Below are positions 8,133-17,969 of a stretch of 64,000 nt of DNA, in pieces. The position numbers and the translations under genes were made by a program. The stretch covers positions 42,892 to 106,891 of the forward strand of contig NZ_JAKVIR010000020.1 in NCBI RefSeq assembly GCF_022601975.1, given 5' to 3'. The notes below the pieces were generated by a model. The model worked only from the letters and a program-made list of their open reading frames with translations, searched no databases and had not been told where the DNA came from. Each line of letters begins with the position of its first letter. The first letter of the stretch is position 1. The DNA comes from Pontibacter sp. E15-1 (GTDB lineage: Bacteria > Bacteroidota > Bacteroidia > Cytophagales > Hymenobacteraceae).

Positions 8133-8197
8133 GTGTTTTCTCCAGCAAGCAGGACACTGAAGAATTTGTTGTCGGTGAGAACACCGACAACGGCGGG
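8133..8197. repeat. 65-base hairpin repeat, copy 2
   Basis: Near-identical to 5578-5642 and in the same orientation. The core GTTGTCGGTG-AGAA-CACCGACAAC is a perfect ten-base hairpin. A more diverged relative may be present near 22970-23030. Confidence 0.85.
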
Positions 8198-8231
8198 CAA
8201 TATAACCCACATTTACATAGATATTGCCTTC

Positions 8232-8516
8232 CTACCGCTTCACCTTAAACTCCTTAAACCCCTTCAACTCGTCCAGTTCCTTTACCTCTACCTTCTCTAC
8301 CTTAGCTTGGCGGGGGCCTTCGTGGGCCCATTTCTCCAACTGTTTCAGGGCGGCAGCGGGGCCTTCGGCCTCCATGTATACCGTGCCGTCCTTCACGTTT
8401 TCCACGAAGCCGGTCAGGCCGAGTTCGTGTGCTTTCTCCCGGGTGCTGGCCCTGAAGAACACGCCGTGCACTTTGCCATATACCCGGATGGCGATATGCT
8501 TTATGCTGTTGCTCAT
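8232..8516 (-). CDS. acyP: acylphosphatase
   Basis: A 94-residue protein that covers the whole acylphosphatase fold. The signature IRVYGKVHGVFFRASTREKA carries the phosphate-binding loop and the catalytic Arg (FFRAST). The second motif, GFVENVKDGTVYMEAEG, contains the usual Asn of the active site. The enzyme hydrolyses carboxyl-phosphate bonds such as those of acyl phosphates. It is transcribed convergently towards the accessory island, with no obvious operon partner. Confidence 0.93.
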   Translation of the reverse strand: MSNSIKHIAIRVYGKVHGVFFRASTREKAHELGLTGFVENVKDGTVYMEAEGPAAALKQLEKWAHEGPRQAKVEKVEVKELDELKGFKEFKVKR

Positions 8517-8703
8517 GCTTTTTAATTTTTAACGCTTCTTCAGAAAAACGGCGCAGGCCCTGGCAGGTTTCTTTAGCAAAATGGCAACGCAGCTCCGCTC
8601 CCTTTCCCTACCTGCAAAAAAGGAGCTCACCAGCCTGATACCTGCCGACAAAAAGAAAGGGCCGCTTGTGCCGCCAACGTTTCCGCGTGACAAGCGAAAA
8701 GTT

Positions 8704-8711
8704 TATATTTG
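8704..8711 (+). promoter_or_regulatory. Bacteroidota -7 promoter element
   Basis: TATATTTG matches TAnnTTTG exactly and lies about 30 bases before the ATG at 8741. It supports choosing that start over the longer reading frame that begins upstream of the promoter. Confidence 0.6.
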
Positions 8712-8740
8712 GTGAAAACGTGCCTGTAAACCTTTGTTCT

Positions 8741-11737
<2,997 letters not shown>

Positions 11738-11847
11738 GCGCAGTGCGGCACCGAAGCGCGTTATGTTTTGTTCTCTGAGAGGCCTATATCCTGAAGCGAG
11801 GCCCGCAAGAGAAGGTATACCACAGACAGTTTAAGCGAAAACCCTAT

Positions 11848-12753
11848 ATGTCCTTACTATTCACTGATTTTAAAAGCTGGGAAACGCACTGTGCCCAAAC
11901 CGGCGAGCCGCTCTACCAACCCGTGCTGGACTATGAGATAGAGCAGAAAGGCCGCTCCGAAGAGTTTATCTGGGAGAACCTGGCCCATGCCTATGATGTG
12001 ATGAAGGACGCCGTGCAAACCGGCCTCACCGAGAACATGCAGTCGCGCTCGGGCATGGTGAACAACAGCGCCAAAAAAGTAGCGAAGTCTCCCATCACGG
12101 TCTTGTCGCCGGAGTTTCAGATGCTGATCTCGCGTGCCCTTGGTGCCAAAGAGGTGAACTCGTGCATGGGCCGCGTGGTGGCTGCCCCCACGGCAGGCGC
12201 ATCCGGTATACTGCCCGGCACCCTCACCACCCTGCAGGAGCTGCATGGCCTGGACGACCGCAGGATCCACGAAAGCCTGCTGGTGGCTGCGGGCATTGCC
12301 CTGATCATCGAGCAGAACGCCTCTTTGGCGGGCGCGGTGGGCGGCTGCCAGGCCGAAACGGGCAGTGCCGGAGCCATGGCCGCCGGAGCCATTGTATACT
12401 GCCTCGGCGGCAACGTGGATCAGGTGTTCACGGCGGTGGCCATCACCATCCAGTGCATGCTGGGCCTGGTATGCGACCCGGTGGCGGGTCTGGTGGAGGT
12501 GCCCTGTATTGTGCGCAACGCCAGCGCGGCCGCCATTGCCTTTTCCTCGGCCCAGATGGCTATTGCCGGTGTTAATGCCGTGATACCGGTAGACCAGTGC
12601 GTGGCGGCCCTCGGCGAGGTGGGCGAAAGCATGGAGCGCAAGTATAAAGAAACGGCAGAGGGCGGACTGGCCAACACCCCCAGAGCCCGCGAAATAGAGA
12701 AACTGGTGCTGGTGCAGGACGTGGACATCTTGCCGGACGAGGACGATGTGTAA
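11848..12753 (+). CDS. sdaAA: L-serine dehydratase, iron-sulfur-dependent, alpha subunit
   Basis: A 301-residue protein equal to the alpha subunit of two-subunit, [4Fe-4S]-dependent L-serine ammonia-lyase. It deaminates serine to pyruvate and ammonia. Visible family motifs are the SRSGMVNNSAKK segment, AAPTAGASGILPG, and the cysteines of GGCQAETGSAGAM and GLVCDPVAGLVEVPC that bind the cluster. The beta subunit is not in this window, so it must be encoded elsewhere. About 110 bases separate it from the upstream GH3 fusion; it could be read through or use its own promoter. Confidence 0.92.
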   Translation: MSLLFTDFKSWETHCAQTGEPLYQPVLDYEIEQKGRSEEFIWENLAHAYDVMKDAVQTGLTENMQSRSGMVNNSAKKVAKSPITVLSPEFQMLISRALGAKEVNSCMGRVVAAPTAGASGILPGTLTTLQELHGLDDRRIHESLLVAAGIALIIEQNASLAGAVGGCQAETGSAGAMAAGAIVYCLGGNVDQVFTAVAITIQCMLGLVCDPVAGLVEVPCIVRNASAAAIAFSSAQMAIAGVNAVIPVDQCVAALGEVGESMERKYKETAEGGLANTPRAREIEKLVLVQDVDILPDEDDV

Positions 12754-12903
12754 ACGATGAAGTATACTTCGGAGAATGTAAATGTATAAGAAGAGTGCAT
12801 CATCATACCTTTCCCGACCTTAATGGTTTTATCACGATAAAGGAAAACTGCAGACGCCATTACCTGCAGATGAAAGCAAAGTAGTGCCAAACTAAATCAG
12901 CGC

Positions 12904-12951
12904 TTGGATGGAAAAGCAGAAGGCGAAAGCGCTTTCTGCTTTTCCATCCAA
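12904..12951 (+). terminator. long perfect hairpin
   Basis: Perfect 18-base arms (TTGGATGGAAAAGCAGAA and its complement) around a 12-base GC-rich loop. It is followed by AT-rich sequence without a true T-run. It lies 150 bases after sdaAA and before the next gene. The 12754-13058 gap shows nothing else recognisable. Confidence 0.6.
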
Positions 12952-13058
12952 ATAAATTTATATTTTCTAATCCAGAGGCAACAAAACTCGCTCACACAGC
13001 ATCTTTCTAAATACCTGACAGTGTGTTTCCACCAAACATCCGCTTAACGCCTACCCGT

Positions 13059-13793
13059 ATGAAAAACATGTTACGCTTAGCCTCGCTGGCCGGGTTGCTG
13101 GCGCTCGCAAACTGCACGGTGTCCCAGATGGCCGTGGCACCGGAGTTTCAGCAAACCGCAGCGGAACTGCCGGTGTCGGGCCGCAAGGTACTTAAGCCAA
13201 ACGGCAACTTCCAGATCGGCGGCTATACCGTGGCCAACGTGCACCGCGGCTGGCGGAACCTGGGCGGCTTCTCTATCTTCAGCTACAACAACGTTCGGGC
13301 AAAGCAGCAGTATGAATTTAGCCTGCAGGATGGCGAGGGCAGCGAGTGGTATGTGTTTGGCGCCAGCAAACTAAATGAGAAATCGCTCATGTCCAATACC
13401 GGCGTCACCATTGATGTTGCCCCGAACATGGAGTACTACGCCTGTCACTTCACCTCCCCCGAGAGCGGCCAGTGGCACCTGCTCACCATGGACCCCGGCC
13501 AGTACCTCGAGCGGAAGAAATTCAAGGGCGAGTTATCCAACCGCAGCACTACCTATACCATTGCTCCGGTGTACAGGTTCGCGGGTGGGGGCCTGCCGAT
13601 GAGTGATGTGGTTGGGTATGAGTTCAAAAACGGGGATGCGGTGGTAGCCACGGTGCAGGTCATCAACAACGGCAAGGTATGGGTAAGCCCAAAACTCGCC
13701 CCCGATGCGCGGATGGTGCTGGTCAGCGGCATGGCATCTTTGTTGCTATATGAGAAGCTCAACGAAACCGTAGCAGGTTTTGAATTTAATTAG
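13059..13793 (+). CDS. putative exported/lipoprotein, unknown function
   Basis: I do not recognise this 244-residue protein. The start at 13059 gives a signal sequence (MKNMLRLASLAGLLALANC) ending at a cysteine, which would make it a lipoprotein, although Asn before the Cys is atypical. A GTG at 13023 would add 12 residues before the signal and is less likely. The mature part is rich in beta-strand-type sequence (YEFSLQDGEGSEWYVFGAS, YEFKNGDAVVATVQVINNGK) with no obvious catalytic motif. It is a single gene between the hairpin and the DUF4407 gene. Outer-membrane or periplasmic location is inference. Confidence 0.65.
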   Translation: MKNMLRLASLAGLLALANCTVSQMAVAPEFQQTAAELPVSGRKVLKPNGNFQIGGYTVANVHRGWRNLGGFSIFSYNNVRAKQQYEFSLQDGEGSEWYVFGASKLNEKSLMSNTGVTIDVAPNMEYYACHFTSPESGQWHLLTMDPGQYLERKKFKGELSNRSTTYTIAPVYRFAGGGLPMSDVVGYEFKNGDAVVATVQVINNGKVWVSPKLAPDARMVLVSGMASLLLYEKLNETVAGFEFN

Positions 13794-13939
13794 CCGCCAT
13801 CCTGTTGGCAACAAAAGATAGGGGATTGACTTTTAAGGAATTAAACCAATAATCACGTATGAATCGTAAGCTTTTATACGTTATTTAGATCACAGCTTCT
13901 CCGCAAGCCTTTTTCTCTTTTTCAGCAGACCGTTTATAC

Positions 13940-15115
13940 ATGAAGAAATTCTTTTGGTGGTGCGCCGGCGCCGATGACACCATCCTCGAAAAATGCTCCA
14001 AATCAGAGCACATCAAATACGCCGGAATTGGCGCGACCGTCCTTTTCACGGGTTTGCTGGCCAGCATCTCTGGCGGGTACGCGCTTTATACCGTCTTCGA
14101 CTCGGCTCTGATGGCCATTGGCTTTGGCCTGCTGTGGGGTGCCGTCATCTTCAACCTCGACCGTTTCATCGTGTCCACGCTGCGCAAGGAGGGCAGGTTC
14201 TGGAAAGAGCTGCTGCAGGTAATGCCGCGTATTTTCCTGGCGCTGGTGCTGGCCGTGGTGATCTCAAAACCCCTGGAGCTGAAAATTTTCGACAAGGAGA
14301 TACAGGCCGTGCTGAAGGAGAAACAAGCGGAACTGGCCATCGCGCACAAGCAACTGGTGGGCAAACAGTTTGTAGAGGTCGATTCGATCAAGGCGGATAT
14401 TGCCGGCATACGCCTGGAAGTAGAGGCCAAGGCACAGGAGCGCAATAAGCTGTATGATGCCCTTGCCGCCGAGGCCGACGGTACAGGCGGAACGGGCAAG
14501 ATAGGCAAAGGGCCAATTTTTGAGGAGAAGAAGCGCCAGTACGACAAAGTGGATGATGAGCTGAAGCTGTTGCAGGCCAACGCCAATGAGCGCATTCTGC
14601 AGCGGGAGCAGCGCATCAACGAGCTCATGCAAAACTACGACAAGACCGTGGCCGAGGGGCAGGAAAGCTTCTCCAGGTACGACGGCCTGATGGCCCGCAT
14701 CAACGCCCTGGACGAGTTACCATGGCTTCCGGTGTTCTTCATCACACTGCTGTTCATCTGCCTCGAAACCGCCCCGATCTTCACCAAGCTGATCTCCAGC
14801 AAAGGCCCTTACGACGATATCCTGAAAGGGATTGAGCACGAGCGCACCACCCAGGAGATGCAGCGCGTGGCCGAGCGCCAGCAGCAGTACGACACCCGCA
14901 CCACGGTAGCCAACGCCAAGTTCGCGTCCCGCACCGACTACGAGGTAGACGCCAAGCGCGAGGAAGAGCGCATCAAGTCCGATGCCCACCTGGAGGTCGT
15001 GCGCGAGTCGGCCGCCGTTTGGAAGGAACGCAAGCTCAAAGACATCCACCGGAGCCCCGACACTGCCGCCGATCTCCTGAACGACGGCGAGGAGAACGGG
15101 TATTACAAATGGTAG
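13940..15115 (+). CDS. DUF4407 membrane protein
   Basis: A 391-residue protein typical of DUF4407. An N-terminal WWCAGADDTILEKC segment is followed by two adjacent membrane helices (about 30-75), a third near residue 95, and a long coiled-coil stretch (about 115-240) rich in Glu, Lys and Gln. A further helix (about 258-278, LPVFFITLLFICLETAPIF) precedes a second charged coiled-coil tail. The family is common in Bacteroidota and has no assigned function. It has a terminator of its own directly downstream and therefore is probably monocistronic. Confidence 0.8.
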   Translation: MKKFFWWCAGADDTILEKCSKSEHIKYAGIGATVLFTGLLASISGGYALYTVFDSALMAIGFGLLWGAVIFNLDRFIVSTLRKEGRFWKELLQVMPRIFLALVLAVVISKPLELKIFDKEIQAVLKEKQAELAIAHKQLVGKQFVEVDSIKADIAGIRLEVEAKAQERNKLYDALAAEADGTGGTGKIGKGPIFEEKKRQYDKVDDELKLLQANANERILQREQRINELMQNYDKTVAEGQESFSRYDGLMARINALDELPWLPVFFITLLFICLETAPIFTKLISSKGPYDDILKGIEHERTTQEMQRVAERQQQYDTRTTVANAKFASRTDYEVDAKREEERIKSDAHLEVVRESAAVWKERKLKDIHRSPDTAADLLNDGEENGYYKW

Positions 15116-15137
15116 TCAAACATCAGTAATTATATAT

Positions 15138-15173
15138 AAAACCGCTTGTGGCTGTGATGCTGCAAGCGGTTTT
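15138..15173 (+). terminator. terminator after the DUF4407 gene
   Basis: AAAACCGCTTG and CAAGCGGTTTT form an 11-base perfect stem followed by CATTT. It lies 22 bases beyond the stop codon. Confidence 0.8.
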
Positions 15174-15182
15174 CATTTGTAT

Positions 15183-15202
15183 GGACAGGTCGCGACCTGT
15201 CC
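15183..15202. repeat. 20-base perfect palindrome, copy 1
   Basis: GGACAGGTCGCGACCTGTCC reads the same on both strands. An identical copy is at 15296-15315, upstream of nuoA. Confidence 0.9.
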
Positions 15203-15295
15203 AATCGTTCCCGAGCTAAACTACCAGGACCAGACTCAATAAACGAACGGCTTATCTTAAACATCCGTATCAGCTTTTTGCCACAGCTGATGCGC

Positions 15296-15315
15296 GGACA
15301 GGTCGCGACCTGTCC
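15296..15315. repeat. 20-base perfect palindrome, copy 2
   Basis: Identical to 15183-15202, with 113 bases between the two starts, and 69 bases before the nuoA start. It could be a dimeric-protein operator or a mobile palindromic repeat; the sequence does not decide. Confidence 0.9.
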
Positions 15316-15383
15316 CTACGAGAAACGTACTCAGGCAGACAATCCCGGGTTTTTGTTGTAAATTCGCGTAAACAGCTGCAGCT

Positions 15384-15908
15384 ATGGCAGAAACCTATAT
15401 ATCTGACTTCGGAACAATCCTGCTTTTCCTGATTGGCGGTGCCATCTTCGTGATGATCGGCCTGCTGACCAGCAAACTCATACGCCCTGACAGGCCCAAC
15501 GCGGAGAAACTGACCACCTACGAGAGTGGCGAAGAGCCGATTGGCAACGCCTGGATACAGTTTAACCCGCGATTTTACGTAGTGGCGCTTATCTTCATTA
15601 TTTTTGATGTGGAGTTGGCGTTTCTGTTTCCGTGGGCAACCGTGTTCGGGCGCAGAGACCTGATCGAGGCCACCGATGGCGCATGGGGTTGGTTTGCCCT
15701 GGTCGAGATGCTCCTGTTCATCGGCATTCTGGTGCTGGGCCTGGCCTACGCCTGGGCCAAAGGCCACCTCGACTGGATCAAGCCGCACCCCATACTCCCC
15801 AAAAGCCGCTCTAAAATCCCGTTGGATGTATACCAGCGCGTAAACGAACGGCAATACGGACCGGGGAAAACAACTGCAGGCAGTGCCTCAGAAATAGCAG
15901 GCTCATAG
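15384..15908 (+). CDS. nuoA: NADH-quinone oxidoreductase subunit A
   Basis: A 174-residue membrane protein of complex I. Three membrane helices are visible (about 8-30, 65-88 and 98-120). The conserved loop [20 protein letters not shown] and the acidic [14 protein letters not shown] are diagnostic for NuoA. It forms part of the membrane arm near the quinone site. The C-terminal 50 residues ([16 protein letters not shown] onward) extend beyond the usual length of about 120-130. It is first of the nuoA-B-C group; a 178-base gap with a dispersed repeat separates it from nuoB. Confidence 0.93.
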   Translation: MAETYISDFGTILLFLIGGAIFVMIGLLTSKLIRPDRPNAEKLTTYESGEEPIGNAWIQFNPRFYVVALIFIIFDVELAFLFPWATVFGRRDLIEATDGAWGWFALVEMLLFIGILVLGLAYAWAKGHLDWIKPHPILPKSRSKIPLDVYQRVNERQYGPGKTTAGSASEIAGS

Positions 15909-15910
15909 CT

Positions 15911-16020
15911 GTCATCTCGAACACTTTTGAGGCGAGAGCCGAAGAGAGCCAGCGTAGCCGTGAGAAATCTGAAACAACACATTTACAGGCTTCAGATTTA
16001 TCGCTAAGGCTCGAAATGAC
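15911..16020. repeat. dispersed inverted-repeat element between nuoA and nuoB
   Basis: Bounded by GTCATCTCGA (15911-15920) and TCGAAATGAC (16011-16020). An inner inverted pair AAATCTGAA/TTCAGATTT has perfect nine-base arms. It is inserted inside an expected operon gap and will form a long structure in the transcript. Confidence 0.75.
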
Positions 16021-16049
16021 AGGAAGTAATGACGATGAACCTGTTCATT

Positions 16050-16083
16050 CGTAATTTGGAATTCGTAATTCGTAATTGATTCA
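16050..16083 (+). repeat. AT-rich repeat abutting the nuoB start
   Basis: Direct repeats of ATTCGTAATT end four bases before the nuoB ATG. The same family lies before gmd (31216-31285), and related ATTCAAAATTCA repeats lie before nuoC and the gene at 62407-63330. Confidence 0.8.
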
Positions 16084-16086
16084 TAC

Positions 16087-16641
16087 ATGGACGCAAAGAC
16101 TGGAGAAGGCGGCATTGTTATCACCAAGCTGGACGACCTGCTGAACTGGGCTCGACTCACCTCGCTGTTCCCGATGGGCTTCGGCCTGGCCTGTTGCGCC
16201 ATCGAGATGATGGGGGCCTATGCCGCTGGCTACGACCTGGACAGGTTTGGCATCATACCTCGCGCCTCTCCCAGGCAGTCGGATGTGATGATTGTGGCTG
16301 GTACCGTTACCTTTAAAATGGCCGATCGCGTGCGCCGCCTCTACGAGCAGATGCCCGAGCCGCGCTACGTGATCTCGATGGGAAGCTGCTCTAACTGCGG
16401 CGGCCCTTACTGGGAGCACGGCTACCACGTGGTGAAGGGTGTGGACCGCATCATACCGGTGGATGTATACGTGCCGGGTTGCCCGCCAAGGCCAGAGGCC
16501 CTGATCGGCGGCTTTATGCAACTGCAGGAAATCATCCGGCAAGAAACCATACGTGCCCCCAGAGCCGTGCAACAACTGATGGCCAAACGCACCGCCGCGC
16601 AAGGTCAGTCCGTGGCTAATGCTGAGCAGCAGGTTTCCTAA
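16087..16641 (+). CDS. nuoB: NADH-quinone oxidoreductase subunit B
   Basis: A 184-residue protein carrying the complete N2 iron-sulfur cluster set: CC in [10 protein letters not shown], Cys in [12 protein letters not shown] and Cys in [11 protein letters not shown]. NuoB (PSST subunit) passes electrons from the peripheral arm to quinone. It lies on the cytoplasmic side where the two arms of complex I meet. Start is the ATG at 16087 immediately after an AT-rich repeat. nuoC follows 40 bases downstream. Confidence 0.95.
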   Translation: MDAKTGEGGIVITKLDDLLNWARLTSLFPMGFGLACCAIEMMGAYAAGYDLDRFGIIPRASPRQSDVMIVAGTVTFKMADRVRRLYEQMPEPRYVISMGSCSNCGGPYWEHGYHVVKGVDRIIPVDVYVPGCPPRPEALIGGFMQLQEIIRQETIRAPRAVQQLMAKRTAAQGQSVANAEQQVS

Positions 16642-16642
16642 G

Positions 16643-16677
16643 TCAGTTATTCAAAATTCACTCATTCAAAATTAGAA
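16643..16677 (+). repeat. AT-rich repeat before the nuoC start
   Basis: ATTCAAAATTCACTCATTCA and a further ATTCAAAATT fill the nuoB-nuoC gap, ending a few bases before the GTG start. It resembles the sequence before the gene at 62407-63330 in coding orientation. Confidence 0.75.
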
Positions 16678-16681
16678 AGCG

Positions 16682-17281
16682 GTGTCATTCGAGGAGTTAA
16701 AAGATTTCGTTGTTAGCCAGTTTGGGGCAGAGGTGCTGGTAGAGGCAAAAGAAGATGCGCTGCAATCGTATCTGGTGGTGCAAACAGAGCGCCTCGCGGA
16801 GGTATGCCTCACGCTGCACGACCACGAACTCACCTACTTCGACTTCCTCTCCTGCCTTACCGGCATCGACAACGGCCCCGAAGCGGGCACCATGGAGGTG
16901 GCATACAACCTTTACTCCATCCCCTACGACCATCACCTGATGCTGAAAGTGCAGGTGCCGCGCAACAACACACCGGAACAGTCCATCCCGCACGTGCCCA
17001 CCGTCAGCCACATCTGGCGCACCGCCGACTGGCACGAGCGCGAGGCGTTTGACATGGTCGGCATCTACTTTACAGACCACTCCGACATGCGCCGCATCCT
17101 CTGCGCCGCCGACTGGGAGGGCCACCCGCTCCGCAAAGACTACGAGCTGCAGGACTATTACCACGGCATCAAAGTGCCTTTCGACCTGCACAACGAGCTA
17201 AACGGCTTCAAAGGCGAGCCGCATCTCATCATCAAAAAGGAAAACGAGCAGTTCCCGGATATGCGCGAGAAGCCGGAGTAA
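16682..17281 (+). CDS. nuoC: NADH-quinone oxidoreductase subunit C
   Basis: A 199-residue protein matching the 30-kDa subunit of complex I. The motif region around HIWRTADWHEREAFDMVGI and the conserved RRILCAADWEGHPLRKDY are diagnostic. It forms part of the hydrophilic arm, packed against NuoD and NuoB. The start is a GTG at 16682. In most genomes nuoD follows directly; here 7.4 kb of unrelated genes intervene. The immediate downstream side is the C-rich repeat at 17295. Confidence 0.93.
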   Translation: MSFEELKDFVVSQFGAEVLVEAKEDALQSYLVVQTERLAEVCLTLHDHELTYFDFLSCLTGIDNGPEAGTMEVAYNLYSIPYDHHLMLKVQVPRNNTPEQSIPHVPTVSHIWRTADWHEREAFDMVGIYFTDHSDMRRILCAADWEGHPLRKDYELQDYYHGIKVPFDLHNELNGFKGEPHLIIKKENEQFPDMREKPE

Positions 17282-17294
17282 AGTGTATTCTTAA

Positions 17295-17345
17295 GCCGGG
17301 TCCAACCACCCCCTGCCCCTCCTTTTCTAAGGAGGGGAGTTTTTA
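17295..17345 (+). repeat. C-rich palindromic repeat, copy 2 (left end of the DUF559 unit)
   Basis: Opens with GCCGGGTCCAACCACCCCCT and ends in the hairpin CCCCTCC/GGAGGGG followed by a T-run. It is inverted with respect to the copy at 17802-17849 across the DUF559 gene. It may also terminate nuoC transcription. Confidence 0.85.
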
Positions 17346-17399
17346 TTACTGCTTGAAACTTTCTTGCTTTTAGCTGGCTTTTAGTGCAACAGGCTGAAA

Positions 17400-17756
17400 A
17401 TGATGCTGCACAATAGAAAGTACTTGAAAGAGAATCGGCGTGAACTAAGGCTTAATCTTACTCCCGCTGAAGCGGAGCTATGGAAACATCTGCAAGGAAG
17501 CCAACTGGTAGGGCGCAAGTTCAGACGGCAGCATAGTATCGGCAACTTCATTCTGGATTTTTATTGCCCCTCGGAGAAGATAGCCATCGAACTCGATGGG
17601 GAGGTGCATCAGCACATAGCAGCAGAACAAATGGATATGGAAAGAGATGAGATCCTGAGCCAATTAGGTATAAAAGTCCTCCGTTTCGAAAACAAAGAGG
17701 TTTTCCAACACCTAGATGCAGTCCTCCAGGAAATTAGCAACAATTTCACAAATTAA
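17400..17756 (+). CDS. DUF559 (Vsr-like) endonuclease-domain protein
   Basis: A 118-residue protein made of a single DUF559 domain, related to Vsr and restriction-enzyme-like nucleases. Visible motifs are the N-terminal LRLNLTPAEAELWKHLQGSQ, then GRKFRRQHSIGNFILDFYCP, then KIAIELDGEVHQ, with the probable active-site acidic residues in LDFYCP and ELDG. The family is common and often multi-copy in Bacteroidota, with no assigned cellular role. Here the gene lies between inverted copies of a dispersed repeat, forming a compact unit of about 555 bases. DNA cleavage is inferred from fold; a role in repeat mobility is a hypothesis. Confidence 0.85.
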   Translation: MMLHNRKYLKENRRELRLNLTPAEAELWKHLQGSQLVGRKFRRQHSIGNFILDFYCPSEKIAIELDGEVHQHIAAEQMDMERDEILSQLGIKVLRFENKEVFQHLDAVLQEISNNFTN

Positions 17757-17801
17757 ACCTCAGTAGCTATACCCCACTTACCGCCAAAGTAGCAAAAGCA
17801 G

Positions 17802-17849
17802 ACTCCCCTCCTTGGACAAGGAGGGGGCAGGGGGTGGTTGGACCCGGCC
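17802..17849 (-). repeat. C-rich palindromic repeat, copy 3 (right end of the DUF559 unit)
   Basis: The inverse complement of the copy at 17295-17345: ACTCCCCTCC, a short loop, then GGAGGGGGCAGGGGGTGGTT and GGACCCGGC. The outer 20 or more bases are an essentially perfect match. Confidence 0.85.
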
Positions 17850-17870
17850 CATAAAAAGCAGTTAAAACAA

Positions 17871-17900
17871 AAAAGGCTGCCGTAAGAACCAGCAGCCTAA
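17871..17900 (-). terminator. terminator of the SPFH gene
   Basis: AGGCTGC (17874-17880) and GCAGCCT (17892-17898) form a stem followed on the minus strand by a run of six T residues. It lies 70 bases beyond the stop of the minus-strand SPFH gene. Confidence 0.65.
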
Positions 17901-17915
17901 TGCGTATTTTCTCCC

Positions 17916-17968
17916 TCCCCTGTTTTGGGGGTAGGGGCCCTCGACAAAGGGGAGGGCTGGGGAGGGGT
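17916..17968. repeat. C-rich palindromic repeat, copy 4 (diverged)
   Basis: CTCCCTCCCC...GGGGGTAGGGGCCCTC...AGGGGAGGG. Its centre is the inverse of the centre of copy 1 (3605-3672), while its ends differ, so it is a related but distinct subtype. It abuts the SPFH stop codon. Confidence 0.75.
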
Positions 17969-17969
17969 C

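Noticed and set aside
8666..8740. An N-terminal extension of the GH3 fusion starting at 8666
   Set aside because: It runs through the TATATTTG promoter element and would bury the signal peptide; the ATG at 8741 begins the signal directly.
15183..15315. Replication-origin iterons
   Set aside because: Only two copies, no DnaA boxes recognised and no replication genes nearby.
16040..16083. A CRISPR-like array in the short AT-rich repeats before nuoB
   Set aside because: Units are about ten bases, irregular, without unique spacers, and no cas genes are nearby.
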